A DNA stretch of 64,000 nucleotides, taken from JAWXBR01 sp046595995. GTDB taxonomy: Bacteria; Bacteroidota; Ignavibacteria; Kapaibacteriales; Kapaibacteriaceae. The stretch is from assembly GCA_046595995.1 (NCBI GenBank), contig JBKJNB010000083.1:71594-135593 (forward strand), written 5' to 3'. The notes under the pieces were generated by a model. That model was given only the letters and a program-made list of their open reading frames with translations. It was not told the origin of the DNA and ran no database searches. Below are positions 53,215 to 60,839 of the stretch, in pieces. Position numbers and translations under genes: made by a program. Numbering within the stretch: position 1 is the first letter of the stretch; every line of letters begins with the position of its first letter.

Positions 53215-53625
53215 TCAGGCTGGCTGGTGGAACGTCACTGGTACCAGCACACGATCGGAAATCGAAAGCTTTACCGGACATGTGGTAACTGCGTTCGTTA
53301 GGACTTTCATTTCCTTGTCGTCAAACGGTGCGTTCAGAAAGATGTCAACGATAAGACGTCCGACGCGGCGTAATGGGTCGGCGGTCATTTCTTTTTTGAC
53401 CACGACGCGAGTGCCAGCAAGAACCCACTCATTCTTTGCGGCTGCGATTCCCATAGTCGTTGCCATGCACGAGGCCAGTGAGGCTGCGAGCATGTCGGTA
53501 GGAGAGAAGCTCTCGCCACGCCCCTGATTGTCTACAGGAGCGTCCGTTGCAATGACAACGCCTGACGGACCGTGCTGGACCTTGCAGTGGAGGTCGCCCT
53601 CGTATGTAATCGTCATCTCAACCAT
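53215..53625 (-). CDS. OsmC-family protein
   Basis: 136 residues. The two peroxidatic-type cysteines of OsmC/Ohr proteins are present in ASLASCMATTMG and AVTTCPVKLSISDRV, with FSPTDMLAAS before. It probably reduces organic or sulfur-containing peroxides in the cytoplasm; without Ohr-specific features I place it in the wider YhfA-like group. It is convergent with gatA and divergent from sucD. Confidence 0.9.
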   Translation of the reverse strand: MVEMTITYEGDLHCKVQHGPSGVVIATDAPVDNQGRGESFSPTDMLAASLASCMATTMGIAAAKNEWVLAGTRVVVKKEMTADPLRRVGRLIVDIFLNAPFDDKEMKVLTNAVTTCPVKLSISDRVLVPVTFHQPA

Positions 53626-53666
53626 ATGTCAAGATAACACGGCAAGCTCCCTTCCCCCATCTTTCG

Positions 53667-53674
53667 TAAATTTG
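53667..53674 (+). promoter_or_regulatory. Putative -7 element upstream of sucD
   Basis: TAAATTTG matches TAnnTTTG exactly, 26 bases before the sucD ATG. No TTG sits at the -33 distance, so confidence is moderate. The leader contains AGGAAG as ribosome site. Confidence 0.45.
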
Positions 53675-53700
53675 CGTCCTTATATCAGACAGGAAGCGCT

Positions 53701-54660
53701 ATGAGCGTACTCGTAAACAAGAAGTCAAAAATCCTCGTTCAGGGCATCACCGGAAGCGAAGGCACTTTTCACTCATCGCAGATGCTGCAATACGGCACCC
53801 AGGTTGTTGGTGGCGTTACACCGGGCAAAGGTGGCGTTATGTACAGCGGTAAGGGCGAGGACATCTTCACGAAGCCCGTACCCGTATTCAACACCGTCTC
53901 CGATGCTGTCGCAGCAACGGGCGCAGACGTATCCATCATCTTTGTACCAGCAGCCATGGCTGCGGATGCCATCCATGAAGCAATCGATGCTGGTATTGCT
54001 GTAATCGTCTGCATTACCGAAGGCATTCCGACTTCTGACATGATTCCTGTATATGCGGCACTTCAGAATTCTGGCAGCCGGCTTATCGGACCAAACTGTC
54101 CAGGCATTATTACGCCAGGCGAGTGTAAGGTGGGCATCATGCCAGGCAACATCTTTACGTCGGGTCCGATCGGACTCGTCTCACGTTCTGGCACCCTTAC
54201 GTACGAAGCAGTCAAGCAGCTTTCTGATGTCGGCCTAGGCCAGTCGACATGTATTGGTATCGGCGGCGATCCAATCGTCGGCACGAAGTTCATCGATGCC
54301 ATCAAGCTGTTCAATGAAGACCCCGCTACCGAAGCTATCGTCATGATTGGTGAAATCGGTGGCAGCGCCGAAGAGGAAGCAGCCGAGTACATCAAAATGA
54401 ACGTAAAGAAACCAGTCGTTGGCTTTATCGCTGGGCAGACAGCACCCGAGGGACGCCGTATGGGTCACGCGGGCGCTATTGTGTCGGGCGGCAAAGGCAC
54501 GGCCAAGGACAAGATGGCCTTCATGCGTGAGTGTGGCATCCACGTCGTGGAATCGCCCGCAACAATTGGCCTAACGATGAAGCAGGTTTTCTCAGGGGGC
54601 TCGAAGACGAATGGGGCTCCGAAGAAGAAGGTCGCAGCGAAGAAGAAATCAGCTAAATAA
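53701..54660 (+). CDS. sucD: Succinyl-CoA ligase alpha subunit with basic tail
   Basis: 319 residues. CoA-binding ILVQGITGSEGTFHSSQML, LIGPNCPGIITPGECKVGIMPG, and the phosphohistidine H256 in RRMGHAGAI are visible. Standard alpha subunits end near VFSGG; here a tail of about 20 residues follows (SKTNGAPKKKVAAKKKSAK). It makes succinyl-CoA from succinate with NTP, or the reverse, in the TCA cycle. sucC is not adjacent. Confidence 0.95.
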   Translation: MSVLVNKKSKILVQGITGSEGTFHSSQMLQYGTQVVGGVTPGKGGVMYSGKGEDIFTKPVPVFNTVSDAVAATGADVSIIFVPAAMAADAIHEAIDAGIAVIVCITEGIPTSDMIPVYAALQNSGSRLIGPNCPGIITPGECKVGIMPGNIFTSGPIGLVSRSGTLTYEAVKQLSDVGLGQSTCIGIGGDPIVGTKFIDAIKLFNEDPATEAIVMIGEIGGSAEEEAAEYIKMNVKKPVVGFIAGQTAPEGRRMGHAGAIVSGGKGTAKDKMAFMRECGIHVVESPATIGLTMKQVFSGGSKTNGAPKKKVAAKKKSAK

Positions 54661-54677
54661 TTTTCATCACGCTATTT

Positions 54678-54704
54678 ATTCCGGGAATCATTCTCTCCCG
54701 GAAT
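54678..54704. repeat. 27-bp palindromic element, copy 4
   Basis: Identical arms (ATTCCGGGA, TCCCGGAAT) and loop (ATCATTCTC) to copy 3, between sucD and ndk, 17 bases after the sucD stop. Confidence 0.9.
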
Positions 54705-54738
54705 GAATGCGCTAACCCCCTTATAAGAAACGAATTCG

Positions 54739-55161
54739 ATGGAACGCACTCTAGCTATTCTAAAGCCCGACGCTGTACGCGCACAGAACATTGGGAACAT
54801 CCTCGCAATGATTCAAAAGGCTGGCTTCAAGGTCGTGGGCTGCAAGCTCATGGAACTTGATACCGACCGCGCGGGCACCTTCTATGAAGTGCACAAGGAA
54901 CGTCCGTTTTACGGCGAACTCGTGACCTTTATGTCGAGCGGACCTATTTTCCCAATCGCCCTCGAAAAGGAAAATGCCGTTGCAGATTTTCGCACGCTAA
55001 TCGGCTCGACCGACCCTGCGGAAGCTGCAGAAGGCACGATTCGCAAAGCGTATGCGTCCAGCAAGGGTGAAAATGCCGTACACGGCTCCGATTCTACAGA
55101 GAATGCGCGCAATGAGATCGCGTTTTTCTTTAAGGATTCGGAACTGGTAGGCAAGGTCTAA
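54739..55161 (+). CDS. ndk: Nucleoside diphosphate kinase
   Basis: 140 residues, the usual size. ERTLAILKPDAV at the start, and the phosphohistidine H115 in ENAVHGSDS, followed by NEIAFFF, are present. It balances NTP pools. It is separated from sucD by a palindromic element and precedes the three-gene envelope operon by 20 bases. Confidence 0.97.
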   Translation: MERTLAILKPDAVRAQNIGNILAMIQKAGFKVVGCKLMELDTDRAGTFYEVHKERPFYGELVTFMSSGPIFPIALEKENAVADFRTLIGSTDPAEAAEGTIRKAYASSKGENAVHGSDSTENARNEIAFFFKDSELVGKV

Positions 55162-55181
55162 TCACCAGCCCTTTGGATTCC

Positions 55182-56138
55182 ATGATGCAGCGCATCCTCC
55201 TACTTATTGTCCTTTGCGCCGCAGGCGCGACCCTTACCGTGGCTCAGCGAACGGGTATCGCCGCGGCAGCCCCTCTGCAGTACCGCTTACAGGCGAGCTA
55301 CAGAGCTGGTATTGCGCAGAACTATGCCGTAACAGAAACGACGAATGCGGTTCGCACACACAGTGACGGGTCGAAGAAAACGTATACCCGGGCAGTCACG
55401 TACATGATGACTGTACGCTGCATCGAAAGTCTAAATGGTACGTCGACGCTTGCGGTGAACATCGACTCGTTGAAATACGCGTTCACAGCGGAGGGCGGTC
55501 AGATTACCTATGATTCTCAGAACGACATCACCCCGAAGAGTTTTGGGGACTTGAATAACTACATGGGTCCGATGAACAGGACGTTCGAAATCACTGTTGG
55601 CCCCTACGGCGAGATTACAAAGCTGGCAGGCGAACAAGTAGATTACTGGCGTGGCTACCTCAAAGAGAGCGCGTCCTCGATGGATTCTGTAACGGCTCTT
55701 ATCTGGAATCAATCGCTTGAGCCGGAGAATCTTTTACACTATGGCGATCTTCAGAAGCGCGTTGTGCCAGGCCTACGCGTATACATCGATTCTGCGTATG
55801 GCCACCAGTTCACGGTTCGAACCGACGGCGTAGTATACTCGGGTTCAGCAAGATCTAAACTCACCGAATACGCCTCGGGCTTCTATACGATTTCAACGAA
55901 GGATACCATCCCTGCGAACGCACAGCCTATCCACGTCTTCGGTGTTCCGTACATTTCCCGATTGAAGGATGGTAAAGCTGCAATCGATCACACGGTAACC
56001 ATTACAAGTCAGGGAACCATTAACGCCATTTCATCAAAGGTAGACGCATGGTTCCGCGCAGCGGCAGAGAACGAAGAGTACACACAAGCAGTGACGTCGA
56101 CCACGGAGTGGAAACTCGTTGGACAGTATCAGTGGTGA
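55182..56138 (+). CDS. Unidentified secreted protein, first of a three-gene operon
   Basis: 318 residues from ATG 55182 (TTG 55173 adds three). The signal peptide ends GATLTVAQ. The rest is beta-rich and resembles the DUF6263-type pattern: a basal YRLQASYRAGIAQNYAVTETT strand set, then FEITVGPYGEITKLAG and a threefold layout ending in TINAISSKVDAWFRA. It shares layout with the lipoprotein that follows (compare GPYGEITKL with SPQGKVQEI), so the two are probably paralogues. A role in sensing or binding a ligand in the envelope is inference. Its stop overlaps the next start (GTGA). Confidence 0.75.
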   Translation: MMQRILLLIVLCAAGATLTVAQRTGIAAAAPLQYRLQASYRAGIAQNYAVTETTNAVRTHSDGSKKTYTRAVTYMMTVRCIESLNGTSTLAVNIDSLKYAFTAEGGQITYDSQNDITPKSFGDLNNYMGPMNRTFEITVGPYGEITKLAGEQVDYWRGYLKESASSMDSVTALIWNQSLEPENLLHYGDLQKRVVPGLRVYIDSAYGHQFTVRTDGVVYSGSARSKLTEYASGFYTISTKDTIPANAQPIHVFGVPYISRLKDGKAAIDHTVTITSQGTINAISSKVDAWFRAAAENEEYTQAVTSTTEWKLVGQYQW

Positions 56139-57172
56139 TAAAACTGGCGTGCGTAACTGCATGCCTACTTGTTGTCGCTACGTCTTGTTCATCAGACAAG
56201 ACCACCCCTGAAGAACGTGCAGCCGGCGAAACCCAGATTATTGCGAACGATACTAGCAGTGCCGTTACCCTCGCGGCCGCCGACGCTCGCATCGATACCC
56301 TGCAGCTCAACTACACGGGCGGCGAGGTCTACCGCTACCGCGTACAGCAGAATTCGAGCGGAGGTCCAGACTCCGGCGTCGTTACCTCGAAATCGCAGCA
56401 CACGTACACAAAACGCATCAAGAGCAAACGCGCAGACGGGAATTTCGAAATCGGAATTACGTTCGATTCTATCAGCTCTGGCTTTACGATGAAGAACATG
56501 CTCACGGGGCAAGTAATTCGTCAGGAATCGTTCACCTCTGCCGACTCCGCGCAACTCAAAGACCCACGCAATCTGAATTACTCTGCTGTTCTCGGTATCG
56601 AAGTCACGATGATTGTATCGCCGCAGGGCAAAGTGCAGGAGATTATCGGAGCGTCGACGATCGTGAATAGAATGATTCCGCCGGGACAGGAACTGCCGCC
56701 CGACCGCAAGGATATGCTGAAGAAGCAGGTCGAGACGGCCATGTTCGGTGCCTTTTCCGAGCAAGAATACCTGCGGTTCCCAGAGAAAGCGCTGGACTCG
56801 ACACAGTCCTGGAACACAAGCACATCAACGGTTCTTGGAGACCTCTTCGCAGTTGAGTCGACGAACACGTATCGTGTTAGCACTGTAAAAAAGGTTAAGG
56901 GGCTGCGTATTGCTGAGGTTACAGCGTCGGTTGTTGGAGCCATCAAGGCTCGACGGATACCCCCAGAGTATAAAGTCTCTGTGAAGGTGACGAAGTCTAT
57001 GATTTCCGGCACTGGTCGTACAGTCATCGATCTTGCGAAGGGCTACACGATTACAAAGTCAAATGATGTAACCATGTCAGTGAATGCTGCCATTACGAAT
57101 CTTGAGAACGGACGCACCGAAAAGGGCGAACAGAAAACCACCATTCGATATTCCGTAGAGCTGCTGCGCTAA
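56135..57172 (+). CDS. Unidentified lipoprotein, second of the three-gene operon
   Basis: 345 residues from GTG 56135, overlapping the upstream stop. A lipoprotein signal ends VVATSC (Cys16). The mature part is beta-rich: LNYTGGEVYRYRVQQNSSG, then an extended middle with VTMIVSPQGKVQEIIGAST, and a C-terminal strand series (IDLAKGYTITKSNDVTMSV). It is similar in plan to the preceding protein. Anchored probably in the outer or inner membrane, facing the periplasm. The next gene starts 3 bases after the stop. Confidence 0.75.
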   Translation: MIKLACVTACLLVVATSCSSDKTTPEERAAGETQIIANDTSSAVTLAAADARIDTLQLNYTGGEVYRYRVQQNSSGGPDSGVVTSKSQHTYTKRIKSKRADGNFEIGITFDSISSGFTMKNMLTGQVIRQESFTSADSAQLKDPRNLNYSAVLGIEVTMIVSPQGKVQEIIGASTIVNRMIPPGQELPPDRKDMLKKQVETAMFGAFSEQEYLRFPEKALDSTQSWNTSTSTVLGDLFAVESTNTYRVSTVKKVKGLRIAEVTASVVGAIKARRIPPEYKVSVKVTKSMISGTGRTVIDLAKGYTITKSNDVTMSVNAAITNLENGRTEKGEQKTTIRYSVELLR

Positions 57173-57175
57173 CAC

Positions 57176-59851
57176 ATGCCCAAGCGTTCTGTCGATCTAA
57201 AAAAGATTTTCGCGCCGAGCGACGCTACGGCCTTTGTCGTAATTGCGCTCGGTCTATTCATTGCTCTCTTCCTGGATGAGATGGCAGTTCGCCTTATTGG
57301 CGTCTGCATAGCAATCCTCGGTGGAGTAGCATTGTTTATGATGGTGTCGCCACGCCTCGCCGAACTCTCGATGCAGGGCAGGCCTCCGCGCCCCTCGGAC
57401 AGCCCCTTACTAACGTCCGAGACACGCCGCGACAGTCAGTCTAAGCGCCGCGTGTTCGAACGCGAAGCCTTCGTTGAAGAGTACGGAGTCGCCGAACTTG
57501 ATGAAGACGAATACAAAGATGAACATCAGATCGAACTCTTTCCGGACGCTGCCGGCAACCCGAGTCGCGGTGGCCTTGCAGGCGGCGCTACAGGTGACGC
57601 TACAGGTGATGTAAAGCGTATTCGCGAGTACCGACGCACTGTACCAATCGACGCGCCTGTTGCCGAACATAGCGGATCGGAGTCGTTGCTGGGAAAAACG
57701 TTTGGCGATGGCGACGAAGGCTCGGCAGTTCGCGTAGTAGGCGTGAAGAAGAAAGGCTCGTCCGCAATTCTCAAGGCCGAAGGCTTGCAAGTACATCATC
57801 GAGAACGTCATCGCACAGAAGAGCTTCGTGCACGTATCGAGCGGGAACGCACATCTGAGACTTCTGCCACTCAGCCTGCACCAAACGTTACTCAGCCTGC
57901 ACCAACAACAACCACGATAGACACGCCTGACGGCGATACGATCGTCATTCGACCTCGAGCACCACGTGCCGACGCTGGTCGTGTGGACGCAGCCTCGAAC
58001 AGCGCACCTCCAAGCGTACCTCCAGTCGTGGCGCCAATCGTGGCTCCAAGCACGCCGCCAATTGAGGCTTCGATCAAGGCTCCGATCGAGGCTCCTGCTG
58101 AGCCTCCGGTACGCGTCACATCCCCCGCCATCGAACTCGTTGAAGACCACAGCGTCGAAGACGAGCCTTCGCGTACGGCTGATGTAGCCGGTGCAGATGC
58201 ACCATCCCATACTCCAGAAGATGTGCCATCGCATACTCCAGAAGCAGTGCCATCGCATACTCCAGAGACAGTGCCATCGCTTGCAGATAGCGGCGTAGCG
58301 GTTCCGACGCAGCTGCGTGAAACGCGCCGACGCAAGCCTGACGTATCGTTAAACGAGTTTATAGATGAGGATCATCAGGTTCCGAGCGGACAACATGAGC
58401 CGCGTAAGGAATTCGATCAACTATTGAATCGCGTGCTTATGGTTATTCGGTCTGCGACAAACGCACGAACCGCTGCATTCTTTTGGGTAAATGCAGAGAA
58501 GCAGCAGCTTGTTGTCGAGGCCCGCATCACAGAGGCCACCGATGCGTTTATCGAGCAGCGGAAACTGCCTCTTGGACGTGACGCCGTGAGTCAGATCGCG
58601 ATGGAGGGACGTCCTGAAATTCTGACGGAGATTAGCGCGGCTGCCGAACTCGACTTGCTTCCGTACTATTCACAGCCAGCAGGCACTGTGTCGTTCATTG
58701 GTGTACCCGTCTACTACGGTGGCAAGGTTGTTGGCGTGTTGTGCGCAGACTCACTCGTCGAAGATGCATACTCTGATATCACAGTCGGCTTTTTCGGACA
58801 GTTCACGAAGCTCATATCAGGTCTCGTACAGTCATACACTGGCAAATTCGATCTCCTGCAATCATCGCTTACACTGAATGCTCTACAACAGTTCAGAACC
58901 TTTGTTGGCAGCACACCGAATTCGATTGAACATCTCCTGAAGGCATTACTGAACGCAACCATTACATGCATGGACGTGCGCACGATTGGCGCTGTGCTCT
59001 TCGACGCACAGACGAATGCGTGGACTGTGCAAGATCTGCGTTCACAGCTCGATGACAGTGGCTATAAGATCGGTGACAGTGTAGACCTCTCAGCTTCTGT
59101 CACAGGTGCCGCTATCATGCAGGGTGAGACCGTTGTCGTGGTTGGTCCGTCCAACGAGATTTGTCTGCGTCCGACCGAACTGCCTCTCGACGAAGGTCAG
59201 TTCATTGCAATACCATTGCGTTCTACTTCTATGACATACGGTGCGTTGTTTTTCGACAACCACCTTGGCACCCTTACACAGCAAGACATCAACATTGCAG
59301 AAACATTAGGCGAACAAGCGGGCACACTCATAGAGCAGTTCCGCACATCAGAAATCATGCAGGGTGGCGTGCTTCTCGATTACGCTACTGGATCGATGAA
59401 TCGCGCCAGCTTCGATATGCGCATGCGTGAAGAGTTTGCACGAGCCGTTGACTACCAGGTGCCCCTTACCGTGTGCCTTGTCAGAATCGATCAATCACGT
59501 GCACTTACAGGCATTCCCCCCGAACAATCGCAACGCATCTTGCTGCATGTCTTCGACCTTGTGAAGGCGCAGCTCCGCGACTACGACGTTGTCGCAAATA
59601 TTGGCGGCAACGTTCTTGCGATTGGCCTCATAGGATATAAGTCACAACAAGCGCAGATGTGGACTGAGAACATTCGCGGCAAAATCGCGAGCAGCATTAT
59701 CGATGTAGACGGACGTCGCTTTAGTGTCACCGTATCCATCGGCGTTGCAGAAGCAACTCCTCGCGATTCAGCCGAGACATTGTTTGCCAACGCATTGATT
59801 GTACTTGGCCGCAGCGAACAGCAGACCAACAAGGTTACGGTCTACGCATAA
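57176..59851 (+). CDS. Membrane protein with two GAF domains and a degenerate GGDEF domain
   Basis: 891 residues. Two membrane helices (about 16-57) are followed by 350 residues of low-complexity, Pro/Ala/Glu-rich sequence including threefold PSHTPE repeats near 340. Two GAF-like domains (about 400-560 and 565-720: SFIGVPVYYGGKVVGVLCAD, IAIPLRSTSMTYGALFFDN) then lead to a GGDEF fold. That fold keeps the DYATGSMNRASFDMRMREEF start and VSIGVAEATP end, but its active loop reads GGNVL (about 810-814) instead of GG[DE]EF. It should be unable to make cyclic di-GMP, and may bind nucleotide as a sensor. It is translated after the two envelope proteins. Confidence 0.85.
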   Translation: MPKRSVDLKKIFAPSDATAFVVIALGLFIALFLDEMAVRLIGVCIAILGGVALFMMVSPRLAELSMQGRPPRPSDSPLLTSETRRDSQSKRRVFEREAFVEEYGVAELDEDEYKDEHQIELFPDAAGNPSRGGLAGGATGDATGDVKRIREYRRTVPIDAPVAEHSGSESLLGKTFGDGDEGSAVRVVGVKKKGSSAILKAEGLQVHHRERHRTEELRARIERERTSETSATQPAPNVTQPAPTTTTIDTPDGDTIVIRPRAPRADAGRVDAASNSAPPSVPPVVAPIVAPSTPPIEASIKAPIEAPAEPPVRVTSPAIELVEDHSVEDEPSRTADVAGADAPSHTPEDVPSHTPEAVPSHTPETVPSLADSGVAVPTQLRETRRRKPDVSLNEFIDEDHQVPSGQHEPRKEFDQLLNRVLMVIRSATNARTAAFFWVNAEKQQLVVEARITEATDAFIEQRKLPLGRDAVSQIAMEGRPEILTEISAAAELDLLPYYSQPAGTVSFIGVPVYYGGKVVGVLCADSLVEDAYSDITVGFFGQFTKLISGLVQSYTGKFDLLQSSLTLNALQQFRTFVGSTPNSIEHLLKALLNATITCMDVRTIGAVLFDAQTNAWTVQDLRSQLDDSGYKIGDSVDLSASVTGAAIMQGETVVVVGPSNEICLRPTELPLDEGQFIAIPLRSTSMTYGALFFDNHLGTLTQQDINIAETLGEQAGTLIEQFRTSEIMQGGVLLDYATGSMNRASFDMRMREEFARAVDYQVPLTVCLVRIDQSRALTGIPPEQSQRILLHVFDLVKAQLRDYDVVANIGGNVLAIGLIGYKSQQAQMWTENIRGKIASSIIDVDGRRFSVTVSIGVAEATPRDSAETLFANALIVLGRSEQQTNKVTVYA
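58198..58278 (+). repeat. 24-bp in-frame repeats in the GAF/GGDEF gene
   Basis: Three to four 24-base units (around GTGCCATCGCATACTCCAGA) in the linker, encoding PSHTPE repeats. They keep the reading frame and lie in a disordered region, so copy number can probably vary. Confidence 0.85.
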
Positions 59852-59887
59852 CGGCGGGCGTCGCCGCCGGGGAGTCACCGAGGCGGC

Positions 59888-60766
59888 TCACAGCCGCAAA
59901 CGCACCATTACCGGGCAATGATCGCTGACGCCATCTGCTGCTTCAGGGGGCAGAAAGGCGCGAAAGTTCTCAGTACGATCGGTCTCTTTTATGAATCGCG
60001 ATGCAACATCCGATGACACAAGGATGTGATCGATCGTGGTGAGTGTTGGCATTCTGCAGCTTTTCACTTTGTCGGTCAGGAAGCGCAGATTCGAGTCTTC
60101 AACAAGCGTCGATAAAGTCGGAAGCTTCCTATTTCCAGGATAGTCGTTGAAGTCACCCACGATCATTACGTCACGTTCAGCTCCTGCGTCGATAACCGAA
60201 TCTGCCCACGCTTGCAATAGGCCTGACTGCCGCGTGCGCATTACGCGTGCGCGTTCACGCAATTCTGCGGTAGAGTCATAGCGTGAAGTACTCTTTAAGT
60301 GTACTACCATCATCAACCAATCGAACGAGCCTTTTTTGCAGCGTAGCATGAGGCCGGGACGTAAGCGTCCTTGTTCCTCTAGAACCAGTGGCCAGAAAGC
60401 CCCTTCAGATTCAACAGATACGCGGTCTTTGTAAATCACCCCGACATTCTGTTTCGTGCCGCCATCGAGCACAAAGCCTTTGTATCCCTGCAGATAGCGT
60501 AGCACTTTATTCAGTGCCGCATCGTTTTCGATTTCCTGCACACCAATAACATCTGCTTCGGTCTTAACGATGATGTCTGCAATTGACAAATAGTCTTTAT
60601 CTGTGCGTGCTTTCTGGTCGGCATCACCGTCGCCAAGCCACTCGACGTTAAACGTAGCTACTGTAAGTGTTGTGTCGCTAGTGCCTTGCGAAGTAGAGCA
60701 CCCAGATAGGAATGCAATCACCGATACAATCGCAATCGAAAGAACCAGGGCGTTTCTTATCGACAT
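59888..60766 (-). CDS. Endonuclease/exonuclease/phosphatase-family lipoprotein
   Basis: 292 residues from ATG 60766. A lipoprotein signal ends AFLSGC. The EEP catalytic residues are visible: TFNVEWLG, DVIGVQEIEND, the histidine of VHLKSTSR, VGDFNDYPGN, and the closing SDHCPVMVRL with its Asp-His pair. It is a metal-dependent phosphohydrolase outside the cytoplasm, such as an extracellular nuclease or phosphodiesterase. The start lies beside a threefold 19-bp repeat, some units of which contain in-frame or out-of-frame ATG codons; an earlier start would lengthen the protein by 12 residues encoded by that repeat. Confidence 0.86.
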   Translation of the reverse strand: MSIRNALVLSIAIVSVIAFLSGCSTSQGTSDTTLTVATFNVEWLGDGDADQKARTDKDYLSIADIIVKTEADVIGVQEIENDAALNKVLRYLQGYKGFVLDGGTKQNVGVIYKDRVSVESEGAFWPLVLEEQGRLRPGLMLRCKKGSFDWLMMVVHLKSTSRYDSTAELRERARVMRTRQSGLLQAWADSVIDAGAERDVMIVGDFNDYPGNRKLPTLSTLVEDSNLRFLTDKVKSCRMPTLTTIDHILVSSDVASRFIKETDRTENFRAFLPPEAADGVSDHCPVMVRLRL

Positions 60767-60823
60767 GGCGATACTGCTTTCATTGGGCGATACTACTTTC
60801 ATTAGGCGATACTGCTTTCATTG
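60767..60823. repeat. 19-bp tandem repeat upstream of the EEP lipoprotein
   Basis: Three consecutive units GGCGATACTGCTTTCATTG (second with two changes) end directly at the start codon of the minus-strand lipoprotein. The repeat occupies the likely leader, so it could alter translation or promoter spacing. Confidence 0.92.
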
Positions 60824-60839
60824 GACTGTGCGTCGTACG

